Of a stretch of 5,946 nucleotides of DNA, positions 1 to 5,946 are shown one piece after another (within the stretch, counting starts at the first letter, position 1; every line of letters begins with the position of its first letter). The position numbers were made by a program, and so were the translations under genes. Under the pieces are notes generated by a model. It made no database searches, was not told the DNA's origin, and worked only from the letters and a program-made list of their open reading frames with translations. The DNA is taken from the NCBI GenBank assembly GCA_018239705.1, contig JAFEGS010000071.1:1-5946 (forward strand), written 5' to 3'. The DNA comes from Verrucomicrobiota bacterium. GTDB lineage: Bacteria; Chlamydiota; Chlamydiia; Chlamydiales; FEN-1388.

Positions 1-1113
1 CTGACCCTGTGGAATGAGTTTTTAACTACAAATGGCTATACGGCTGCCAATCCTCCTCCTCAGACAATTGCTGCACAGACGCAATTTGTACAATTTGCAC
101 AGGGTGTCTATTCCATCGAAAACCTCAGTCAAGCCCTATCGCCTGACGAGGTGAGGAAGAGAGACATCATGTTTAAGACCTTTGATACCCTCATTGCCAT
201 GCTAGGCACGATACAAAACTCGGTAGCCGTGCAGAGTCAGGACCTGATCTACCTCGGTAATTTGCAACAGCAACTTACATCTCAGCTCAGTGCCGTACCT
301 ACCTATACCGGAAATGCAAGCAACTCTCAGTCTGCCCCATCAAGTGTTACAAGTTCTAACCTTAGCCAGCTCACCTTTGGATACAGTAACCTCAGCGCTC
401 AAGAAATTGCCCAATGGTGGGCATACCAAACCGCAATCGGCAACACCGGTGCTTCGTTTACGCTCTCAACTGCAGCTCTTGTCCCTGGCCTTTCAAATAA
501 CCAAAAAATCCCATTTCTTCAAGTTACAATAGTTGCCGGTTCAGGCCTAAACATCGTCGGGTCAACGCCAAATGGCAGTGGGGGCGTTAATACTCTCGCT
601 ATAGGCGCAGGACCGTTTCCGACTGTTGATACAAATCCAAACGATAGTGTGCTGACTAAATACCAGTCAGACCTTTCAAGCTTTGAGACCTACTTTGCCA
701 ATGCATGGAATTCAACAATTGCCCCGGCCCAAACAGGCCTTGTAAACACCTACACGGCACCCGGTGCTCAAGGTATAAACACAAGCACACAAACGAACAT
801 ATCAGCAACTGCAAGTGATATGCAGCTCACTGTGCCTTGGCCAAACAACGTCACCTATGTAACACCGGCAGGAGATACCAACTCTAATGACCAAAGCGCA
901 GGTGATGCCGCATCAAAAGCGAGAGCTGAGTATAACTCAAGAGACCAGCAGTATATTCAAAATATTACTTCGGTTCGCGATACCGTCCAAAATACGGCAC
1001 AACAGGTCCAACAGAACCTCACAAACACCAACACCTCGATCCAAGAGGAATCGAACCTGCTCTCTTCGATCATGTCCAATTTGAATGACCTGATTACTGC
1101 AATCTTTAAATAA
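1..1113 (+). CDS. Putative T3SS-associated secreted protein, paralogue A (5'-truncated by window edge)
   Basis: The frame is open from base 1 to a TAA at 1111-1113, followed by an in-frame TAG. A GTG at 151 could act as a start, but the codons before it encode TLWNEFLTTNGY, which aligns with TLWQQFLQQNGY of the next gene. The true start therefore lies outside the window, with about 25 residues missing. I see 370 residues and no cysteine. Visible residues 56-90 form a hydrophobic heptad-like helix ending in DLIYLGNLQQ. A QLTFGY block lies at 123-128, then a Ser/Thr/Asn/Gly-rich, probably beta-rich middle. The last 68 residues are polar and helical, ending in a hydrophobic tail (LITAIFK). No Sec signal or membrane segment is visible in this part. 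I do not recognise a named family. Its place upstream of a T3SS chaperone and translocator suggests a secreted T3SS component (tip-, filament- or effector-like); this is inference. Confidence 0.85.
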   Translation: MTLWNEFLTTNGYTAANPPPQTIAAQTQFVQFAQGVYSIENLSQALSPDEVRKRDIMFKTFDTLIAMLGTIQNSVAVQSQDLIYLGNLQQQLTSQLSAVPTYTGNASNSQSAPSSVTSSNLSQLTFGYSNLSAQEIAQWWAYQTAIGNTGASFTLSTAALVPGLSNNQKIPFLQVTIVAGSGLNIVGSTPNGSGGVNTLAIGAGPFPTVDTNPNDSVLTKYQSDLSSFETYFANAWNSTIAPAQTGLVNTYTAPGAQGINTSTQTNISATASDMQLTVPWPNNVTYVTPAGDTNSNDQSAGDAASKARAEYNSRDQQYIQNITSVRDTVQNTAQQVQQNLTNTNTSIQEESNLLSSIMSNLNDLITAIFK

Positions 1114-1115
1114 TA

Positions 1116-1121
1116 GAAGGG
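1116..1121 (+). promoter_or_regulatory. Ribosome binding site for paralogue B
   Basis: GAAGGG lies 8 bases before the ATG at 1130, inside the 16-base gap after the stop of paralogue A. It supports that start. No promoter or terminator fits in so short a gap, so A and B are probably cotranscribed. Confidence 0.6.
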
Positions 1122-1129
1122 TTAAAACT

Positions 1130-2293
1130 ATGACAGTACCAACCAACAGTCCCTACAGCAGCCTTTTGATAGGATTCTTTGGCAATCTGAATACAAATGC
1201 ACAAAACACGCTGTGGCAGCAGTTTTTACAGCAAAATGGCTACAGTGCAAACCCATCTGATACCGATATTGTTGCCCTTAAGCAGTTTGCGGGCTTTATT
1301 CAGACTACCTACAGCAATGAGACCTATTCAGCAAAAGCATCTCCGCTGCAATTGCAGCAGCAGGCGCTGATGTTCACGCTCTATGATCTTCTCGTCCAGA
1401 TGCTGCAGACCATCTCAGACTCCGTATCAACACAGAACAAAGACTTGCTCTTTCTTGGAAATTACCAGCAGTCCTACACCACCATGATGGCGCGTGAAGC
1501 CAACGCCTTTTACCAAGGTGGTGCCACAACAGCTCCTTCAGTCAATGTGCAAAACCCATCTCAGTGGACTCTTGGGTATGGTGGCATCAACATGGGCGAT
1601 TACATCAGGGCAGCGATTATAGGACAGCCGGACCCTACCGATGTGCAAACTACCACCTATCCCACGCTTGTTCTCAATTCCCAGTACCCAACTACACCTC
1701 AAAATAACATTTTCACTACACTCATTGGCACTAATAACTTCACAAATACCCTGTCGATCAACTCTACAGCGACCTCAGTTACATTTACCTTCACCATCAA
1801 CTCGCCGCCCATTGCAAATACCCCGAGTTTCTCTGTCTCGCAAACAGCGACATATAGCGCTTCCGCATCACTTGACGAAAAAACAGCACTGGTTACTCAA
1901 GCTCTTCAGACACTCTATAACGAACCAGTTCAAATCAACATACCGGCCCCAATCACAGGTCCAACTGTTGGTCAATTCATCACAAACCAGCCAATGCGCA
2001 TCCCATATGGAATTGTCACCGACCAAAATGTGGCTATTAACGAAGGACTGACGGGTGCGGGTGGCGCACAAGGTGCTGAAGAGCAGGCTGCCTCTAGTGC
2101 TCGCGCAACAAAAAACAACTTGATCCAGCAGTACATTCAGAATGCGAGCTCTTTTAGAACAATCCTTAGCAACCAGGTTCAAGCTATGCAAGGAGATGAA
2201 CAGGATGGACAGCAAAGTCTTGCCACTGACGATAACGTTCTTGAATCATTCATTCACGATACCGACAACATATTAGGCTTTGTCTTCCAATAA
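1130..2293 (+). CDS. Putative T3SS-associated secreted protein, paralogue B
   Basis: A complete 387-residue ORF with ATG start and tandem TAA TAA stop. It is a diverged tandem duplicate of the gene ending at 1113. Residues 27-38 match in 8 of 12 positions. Residues 80-114 (LMFTLYDLL... to LGNYQQ) match in 18 of 35 without gaps. The last 68 residues (320-387) align gap-free with 23 identities, including QQYIQN. The middle, about 151-319, is Thr/Asn/Pro/Ser-rich with alternating hydrophobic residues (SVTFTFTI) suggesting beta strands, and is hardly alignable with A. There is no cysteine, Sec signal or clear membrane segment; the N-terminus (MTVPTNSPYSS) is Ser/Thr/Pro-rich, as in many T3SS substrates. 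The helix/variable-middle/helix plan recalls T3SS tip and filament proteins (LcrV, IpaD, EspA), but no diagnostic motif was found. An effector or structural protein of unknown type is equally possible. Confidence 0.88.
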   Translation: MTVPTNSPYSSLLIGFFGNLNTNAQNTLWQQFLQQNGYSANPSDTDIVALKQFAGFIQTTYSNETYSAKASPLQLQQQALMFTLYDLLVQMLQTISDSVSTQNKDLLFLGNYQQSYTTMMAREANAFYQGGATTAPSVNVQNPSQWTLGYGGINMGDYIRAAIIGQPDPTDVQTTTYPTLVLNSQYPTTPQNNIFTTLIGTNNFTNTLSINSTATSVTFTFTINSPPIANTPSFSVSQTATYSASASLDEKTALVTQALQTLYNEPVQINIPAPITGPTVGQFITNQPMRIPYGIVTDQNVAINEGLTGAGGAQGAEEQAASSARATKNNLIQQYIQNASSFRTILSNQVQAMQGDEQDGQQSLATDDNVLESFIHDTDNILGFVFQ

Positions 2294-2307
2294 TAAAAAA
2301 ATTTGTA

Positions 2308-2336
2308 TGAATTAATTGTAAAAAATATTATATAAT
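2308..2336 (+). promoter_or_regulatory. Candidate promoter for the chaperone-translocator genes
   Basis: The 89-base gap 2294-2382 is strongly AT-rich, unlike the flanking genes. It contains a perfect TATAAT at 2331-2336. The best-spaced -35 candidate, TGAATT at 2308-2313 (17-base spacer), is weak; TTGTAT at 2303-2308 is a better hexamer but 22 bases away. TATAAT is also the right half of a 10-base palindrome (ATTATATAAT, 2327-2336), so part of the match may simply reflect AT richness. A transcript would start near 2343, leaving a leader of about 40 bases. Chlamydial main-sigma promoters often have poor -35 boxes, so this is plausible but unproven. No GC-rich hairpin with a T run follows paralogue B, so read-through from upstream is also possible. 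Confidence 0.4.
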
Positions 2337-2370
2337 TTATATAGAGAGGGAAGAGAAAAAACCACAACGT

Positions 2371-2374
2371 GGAG
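2371..2374 (+). promoter_or_regulatory. Ribosome binding site for the LcrH-type chaperone
   Basis: GGAG lies 8 bases before the ATG at 2383, in a purine-rich leader. It supports 2383 as the start over the in-frame ATG at 2413, which has no comparable site. Confidence 0.6.
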
Positions 2375-2382
2375 AAGAGCCA

Positions 2383-3021
2383 ATGAGCACAAATCCAAAT
2401 GAGTATGATGCAATGGATCTACCAAAAATCCAGGAGTCATTGCAAAAAATCAATTTCGCCGCAGGGGAAAAAGCAAGAGTGGAACTGAAGGAAATTCTGG
2501 AAAGCTCTTTGAAAAAGGGGATTATGCCAAAGACGGCTCTGCAAATTAACGATGACACAATGGAAGCTATTTATACTCAAGGATATAACCTCTATAACAT
2601 GGGAAAATACAAAGAAGCTTCCTACGTATTTCGACTCTTGATGATGCTCGATTTTTCCACGCCAAAGTATATATTAGGCCTTGCCGCCTGCTCTCATAGA
2701 CTGAAAGACTATTCAAATGCATCGAACTTATACCTCCTTTGCGCTGCACTGGACCCGACCAATCCGCTACCTCACTTTCACGCAGCAGACTGCTATCTAC
2801 AGCTCAGCAGCCCATCAATCGCCTGCATTTCCCTAGGCATGGCCATTACAGCAGCCGGTGATCAGCCACAGTATGCACTCATTAGAGAGCGCGCCTCTCT
2901 TATGAAGGCAGCACTCGATCAGCAGCTAGGAACAGGAACTGTATCTAAGCAATTAGAAACAACCGATGCCCCTTTAGAAGAAACAGAAACCAGCCATAAA
3001 TCTTCACAATCAGATGGCTGA
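2383..3021 (+). CDS. lcrH: T3SS class II translocator chaperone, SycD/LcrH family (chlamydial Scc2-like)
   Basis: A 212-residue cytosolic chaperone of the kind that binds hydrophobic translocators before secretion and keeps them soluble and apart. The core (about 57-160) holds three TPR-like units. Unit 1 is 60-93, with EAIYTQGYNLYNMGKYKEAS followed by FRLLMMLD. Unit 2 is 94-127, with KYILGLAACSHRLKDYSNA and DPTNP. Unit 3 is 128-161, with HFHAADCYLQL. These correspond to the SycD pattern 'YxxGKYxxAxxxFxxLxxLD ... GLxxCxxxxxxYxxA ... P.FHAAxCxL'. An N-terminal extension of about 55 residues and an acidic/polar C-terminal tail (180-212) make it longer than SycD (about 168) and close to chlamydial Scc2. 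The tail motif IRERASLMKAALDQQL resembles Scc2 as I recall it. It has four cysteines, unlike its presumed secreted clients. It sits 11 bases before the translocator-like gene, the usual chaperone-client order. Family assignment is secure; the exact client set is inferred. Confidence 0.93.
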   Translation: MSTNPNEYDAMDLPKIQESLQKINFAAGEKARVELKEILESSLKKGIMPKTALQINDDTMEAIYTQGYNLYNMGKYKEASYVFRLLMMLDFSTPKYILGLAACSHRLKDYSNASNLYLLCAALDPTNPLPHFHAADCYLQLSSPSIACISLGMAITAAGDQPQYALIRERASLMKAALDQQLGTGTVSKQLETTDAPLEETETSHKSSQSDG

Positions 3022-3026
3022 AGGAG
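3021..3026 (+). promoter_or_regulatory. Strong Shine-Dalgarno for the translocator-like gene
   Basis: AAGGAG begins on the last base of the chaperone's TGA stop and ends 6 bases before the ATG at 3033. It fixes the start of the long ORF and suggests tight coupling between chaperone and client translation. Confidence 0.75.
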
Positions 3027-3032
3027 TGAATT

Positions 3033-5946
3033 ATGGGAGTAGGAGCAGCAGGGTATCAACAATACCAAGATCCTAACAGTTCATCGCAACCGGGGACTGA
3101 CCAGACAATTGTAAATAATCCTGATCAACAGAACGTACAGGGATCGGGCCCCGGAGGAGCTACTGTCGTAATTAACCAGGACAGCCTCATTCCGCCAGGA
3201 CCGTCGCAACAAGGAATGCCGGGAACATCGAGAGGAGCGAGCGCTACGGTGTCCGGCGACGTCAATGCCAGCGTCCCTAATCTTGTAGCCGGAACATCGA
3301 CGACAAGTGTATTTGGCAATCTTTTCACATCACTAACAACAGGCAGCTCATCAGATGATTCAGATGATATGTTGTCGCTCTTCTCACAATCAGGAGCAGC
3401 GACAGCAACGGGTGGAACACTAAATATGAACAGTCTTGTGGGCCCCTTATTAGCCGGTAGTGGCGGTGGCACAGCATCTTCTGCGAGTACAGTACTACAA
3501 GCCTTGAGCACCACACAGCTCAATGCGGTCTTGCCCTCAGTAACTGATGACTCCGGCACAACATCACAAACAGGTAGCACAACAAGTCAGACATCAACGA
3601 CTACGACCACCAAAGGACAAAGTACGGATGGATTATCATCAACTGATGAAAGTACCGTCTATCAAACACTTGTAGCATATGCAGATCTCGACAACATTAA
3701 TCCCCCATTGACACCCGATCAAAAGGCAATGATTACAGGCAAACTGCAGATACTTGCCCAAGATATAAGCGATGACAATAGTAACGGCACAGCTACGGGC
3801 TTAAGCGGCTCAAGCGAAACAGATGTTGAGTCAGCACTCGCAAATATGCTGGGATCTGACCCTTCACTCAGTGCCAGCGACCAAACAGCCCTTTCAAGCG
3901 CCCTCTCCACCATAGCCTATTCTGCCGTATCTGCCTCCTCACCTAACGCATTGGGCGAAATGGGTTCAACTGATAGTGCTCAAGTGCTGCAGGCACTTTT
4001 GCAGTATACAGGAGCAGGAAGCAATATGGACAGCGGCTCTCAGCTCACAGCAGATCAGCAAAAGCTCGTAACGACCCAGCTTACAGCTCTTGCTCAAGCA
4101 ATTGCTACACAAAACGCTAGCGGCGGCCCAAATCCTCTCACCTCTTCCGATCCAAACACGCTTCTGACTACCTTTGAAAACATGCTCAATCTCAATAACA
4201 ACACCACGATGAGCTCGGATGATCAGACCCTGCTCATAGGATACCTCACCACCGCTGCAAATGGCCTTGGAGCTACCAACTCTGCAAATGGCGTTACTCC
4301 CCCTACAAGCCCACTCTACACAGAGATGAACTCTACAAGTTCGAGCGATGTATTAACCGCACTCACCACCATGGCAACAAACGGAGGCATGACATCTGAT
4401 CAGCTCCAGCAGATTATGCCGCAGCCACAGACTATTGCAGGACAGATAGCACAAAGCAATAGCAGTGGAGGAACTGCCGGTCTGGATTCCCCAGATAGCA
4501 CAACCGTGAGCGATGAACTTACCGCCTTGATCGGCGCTGATAATGATCCAACCCTATCAGACGGCACAAAATCTATTCTTAGTGCCTTTGTCAAAACAGT
4601 TTCAACCTCGATAGCAAGCACAAACAAAGATTTCTACACTCAAGAGACCTACTCTTCCGATCCGAAAATCATCTTTCAGGGTCTTATGAATCTTAGTAAT
4701 GTCAACAACAATAAAAACCTCTCACCAACTGAAAAAACGGCCATAGCATCGTATCTGACCCTTATGGCACAGGCAATTGGTTTTATGTCCCAAGTCAGAG
4801 CAACTATTGTTTCGCTGGAAGCAGACTTGAGACAAGATGAAGCCCATGGAAAACTGAGTGAGATCCAGAGCGAATCGACACTAGCTCTACAGGCCTTTAC
4901 AAAGAATATGAACCAAATTTCGAGCAACCTCGATAGCCAGCTTGCAGCTATTGTACGACAGCTTCTCCTCGAGATCTTCCTGCCTATTATTGCAGCGATT
5001 ATCGCCATTATCGCTGTTATCCTTATCATCGTTACACTTGGTGCCGCTACTCCTGTAGCTATAGGCCTTATTGCAGCAACAGTGGCTATGACGGCAGCGT
5101 CTATCGCCGCAGATGCAACGATAAGCGCTATATCACAGGCAGCTGAAGCCAGCGGCACCACTTTTAACAATACTGCCGCAGAAGCTGCCAACTGTGCGAT
5201 CCAGGCATTTGTCATGGCGCTTATGGTGCTCTTCACATTGGGAATTGCGGCACCTGCAATGGCAGCGGATCTAACGGAAACAGCCGCAGAAACAGTCTTT
5301 GAGACCGTTAAAAACGTTGTGAATGCCGTCATGAAAGAGATGGCAGAAAATGGCATGAAAGATATTGGAGACGCAATTGGGAAGACCACCAAAAACGAAG
5401 CTGTTACAATGGGAGGCATGGCCATGTCAACGCTGTTTACCTCCGGTCTCGGCCCCGATTTACTTACACAGCTATTTGAAAAAATGGGAATGAACAAAGC
5501 CGATGCTGCTATCGTAGCTATGGTTGCTTCGTTACTTCTGATGATCACGATGCTAACTGCTTTGGAAGGAGCACTGGATGCTGTAATGGGCGATGTTGGA
5601 GCTGCTGCCAAAGGAGCAACTGCAGTCGGAAAAGGAGCTGCAGGCGCAAGTGGTGGTAGTACAGACATGATAGACCTTACAGAGTCTAGCGTCAGCGATA
5701 TAACCAGCACTTTAGCCTCAGCAAAAGACGCAGCGAGTGTAGAAAAGGAACTAAATGCGTTAGATAAGGCAGTTAATGAGATACAAACTGACCTGAACCA
5801 AGCTGAAGCCGTTTTAAATCCAATAATGCAAGAGCTGCCAAATGTGGTACAGGAAAGCCAAAGTGTCGGAGTAGACGTCAGTGCTGCAGCCTCTACATCT
5901 ACAACCACATCTGCCTCTTCATCATCTACAGCTACCTCATCTGTCG
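3033..5946 (+). CDS. Large CopB/SctE-like T3SS translocator with repeat-bearing N-terminal extension (3' end outside window)
   Basis: Open from ATG 3033 to the window edge: 971 codons, no stop. Layout by residue: 1-206, acidic Ser/Thr/Gly/Gln-rich and probably disordered; 207-590, seven degenerate helical repeats; 586-646, coiled-coil-like (VRATIVSLEADL); hydrophobic segments at about 650-669, 675-693, 722-745 and 825-844; 890-945, a second helical stretch; 951 onward, a Ser/Thr run. The stretch FEKMGMNKADAAIVAMVASL and the glycine-rich turn after the first hydrophobic segment resemble the membrane region of SctE translocators (YopB, IpaB, SseC, CopB), which form the host-membrane pore. No Sec signal is visible; the only cysteine is C721. 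Its position just after an LcrH chaperone supports the role. At over 971 residues it is about twice the size of Chlamydia CopB. No clean PxLxxP chaperone-binding motif is visible; the nearest is PPLTP at 224-228. It could instead be a large membrane-active effector. Confidence 0.8.
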   Translation, partial: MGVGAAGYQQYQDPNSSSQPGTDQTIVNNPDQQNVQGSGPGGATVVINQDSLIPPGPSQQGMPGTSRGASATVSGDVNASVPNLVAGTSTTSVFGNLFTSLTTGSSSDDSDDMLSLFSQSGAATATGGTLNMNSLVGPLLAGSGGGTASSASTVLQALSTTQLNAVLPSVTDDSGTTSQTGSTTSQTSTTTTTKGQSTDGLSSTDESTVYQTLVAYADLDNINPPLTPDQKAMITGKLQILAQDISDDNSNGTATGLSGSSETDVESALANMLGSDPSLSASDQTALSSALSTIAYSAVSASSPNALGEMGSTDSAQVLQALLQYTGAGSNMDSGSQLTADQQKLVTTQLTALAQAIATQNASGGPNPLTSSDPNTLLTTFENMLNLNNNTTMSSDDQTLLIGYLTTAANGLGATNSANGVTPPTSPLYTEMNSTSSSDVLTALTTMATNGGMTSDQLQQIMPQPQTIAGQIAQSNSSGGTAGLDSPDSTTVSDELTALIGADNDPTLSDGTKSILSAFVKTVSTSIASTNKDFYTQETYSSDPKIIFQGLMNLSNVNNNKNLSPTEKTAIASYLTLMAQAIGFMSQVRATIVSLEADLRQDEAHGKLSEIQSESTLALQAFTKNMNQISSNLDSQLAAIVRQLLLEIFLPIIAAIIAIIAVILIIVTLGAATPVAIGLIAATVAMTAASIAADATISAISQAAEASGTTFNNTAAEAANCAIQAFVMALMVLFTLGIAAPAMAADLTETAAETVFETVKNVVNAVMKEMAENGMKDIGDAIGKTTKNEAVTMGGMAMSTLFTSGLGPDLLTQLFEKMGMNKADAAIVAMVASLLLMITMLTALEGALDAVMGDVGAAAKGATAVGKGAAGASGGSTDMIDLTESSVSDITSTLASAKDAASVEKELNALDKAVNEIQTDLNQAEAVLNPIMQELPNVVQESQSVGVDVSAAASTSTTTSASSSSTATSSV
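3540..3650 (+). other. Ser/Thr-rich linker within the translocator-like protein
   Basis: Residues 170-206 are almost entirely Ser, Thr, Gln, Gly and Asp, with a run of five Thr codons around 190-193 (TSTTTTTK). It separates the disordered N-terminus from the repeat array and probably acts as a flexible linker. Confidence 0.6.
3651..4802 (+). repeat. Seven degenerate ~56-residue helical repeats (protein level)
   Basis: Units start near residues 207, 264, 314, 373, 437, 490 and 543. Each has a short helix with a leucine core (DSAQVLQALLQ, DPNTLLTTFENML, DPKIIFQGLMNL), a loop rich in Asn/Gly/Ser/Pro, an anchor [LM][ST]x(1-2)[DTG][QET], and a second helix with a pattern such as LxxLAQAI (TALAQAIA, QILAQDIS, TLMAQAIG). 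Anchor residues fall at 226, 279, 338, 393, 453, 508 and 563, intervals of 53, 59, 55, 60, 55 and 55. The anchor codons lie at 3708, 3867, 4044, 4209, 4389, 4554 and 4719. The units are too diverged to show as DNA repeats. Unit 5 has the weakest second helix (it contains MPQPQ), and unit 6 has DGT at the anchor. I recognise no named repeat family. Confidence 0.7.
4980..5564 (+). other. Hydrophobic, membrane-inserting region of the translocator-like protein
   Basis: Four hydrophobic segments are visible: residues 650-669 (Ile/Ala/Val-rich, no charge), 675-693 after a GAATP turn, 722-745 (MALMVLFTLGIAAP) and 825-844 (VASLLLMITMLTAL). SctE translocators usually have two membrane helices, so one or more of these may be amphipathic or non-spanning. 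The segment before the last, GPDLLTQLFEKMGMNKADAA, is the part most like the family. Confidence 0.65.
5883..5946 (+). other. Ser/Thr-run low-complexity tract at window edge
   Basis: From residue 951 to the last visible residue (971), almost every residue is Ser, Thr or Ala, encoded by repeating TCT/ACA/TCA-type codons. It resembles the linker at residues 170-206 and may separate the membrane module from a further domain beyond the window. Confidence 0.5.

Noticed and set aside
151..1113. Start of paralogue A at GTG 151
   Set aside because: The frame is open to base 1, and the upstream codons align with the N-terminus of paralogue B (TLWxxFLxxNGY). The gene is cut by the window edge rather than starting here.
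1205..1320. Possible relation of the paralogues' N-terminal block (NTLWQQFL...SDTD) to the translocator repeats (NTLLTTFEN...SSDDQ)
   Set aside because: The shared NTL and SD spacing (about 18 versus 20 residues) is suggestive, but in such Asn/Ser/Thr/Leu-rich proteins it could easily arise by chance; profile comparison would be needed.
2294..2330. Intrinsic terminator after paralogue B
   Set aside because: The A/T-rich stretch has only short AT palindromes and no GC-containing hairpin followed by a T run.
3125..3580. Minus-strand ORF of 151 codons
   Set aside because: It lies entirely within the N-terminus of the plus-strand translocator-like gene and shows no recognisable domain; it is a shadow of biased codon use.
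3033..4619. Canonical PxLxxP chaperone-binding motif in the translocator N-terminus
   Set aside because: I scanned the visible Pro-Leu occurrences (PPLTPD, DPSLSA, DPTLSD, VGPLLAG, NPLTSS, SPLYTE) and none fits PxLxxP; the nearest is PPLTP at residues 224-228.
4676..5908. Long minus-strand ORF of 410 codons opposite the translocator-like gene
   Set aside because: It is antisense to a well-supported plus-strand frame with a strong ribosome binding site and coherent domains. Its Ser/Ala/Ile-rich product is what the complement of Ala/Ser/Asp-rich codons gives, and no family motif is visible.

Overview
The window looks like part of a type III secretion (T3SS) translocator operon from a member of the Chlamydiae, most likely an environmental, Parachlamydia- or Waddlia-like lineage. 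The best taxonomic evidence is the TPR chaperone gene at 2383-3021. It has the SycD/LcrH core plus the longer N- and C-terminal extensions and the 'ERxxxMK' tail motif that I recall from chlamydial Scc2/LcrH proteins. Base composition is moderate, with no strong GC bias by eye, and genes are tightly packed on one strand. The genus cannot be fixed from this window.

All genes run left to right. (1) 1-1113 is the 3' part of a gene whose start lies off the left edge. (2) 1130-2293 is a complete 387-residue gene, a diverged tandem paralogue of the first, 16 bases downstream. Both products are cysteine-free, rich in N/Q/S/T, conserved in helical N- and C-terminal parts and very different in the middle. 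(3) An 89-base AT-rich gap (2294-2382) carries a plausible promoter. (4) 2383-3021 encodes the LcrH/SycD-type class II chaperone. (5) Eleven bases later, behind a strong Shine-Dalgarno sequence, an ORF begins at 3033 and stays open for 971 codons to the right edge. Its product has an acidic, Ser/Thr-rich N-terminus, seven degenerate helical repeats of about 56 residues, a coiled-coil-like stretch and a hydrophobic region resembling the CopB/YopB/IpaB (SctE) translocators.

Chaperone followed directly by hydrophobic translocator is the classic T3SS arrangement (sycD-yopB-yopD; scc2-copB-copD). The chaperone probably holds the large translocator, and perhaps a second one encoded beyond the right edge, in a secretable state. 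The two upstream paralogues occupy the place where tip-protein genes sit in some other T3SS operons. Their helix/variable-middle/helix layout would suit a secreted tip or filament-like component, but that is inference. The most unusual features are the repeat-bearing N-terminal extension of roughly 580 residues on the translocator-like protein and the paralogous pair of unassigned secreted-type proteins.

No RNA genes, mobile elements, CRISPR arrays or clear intrinsic terminators were seen.
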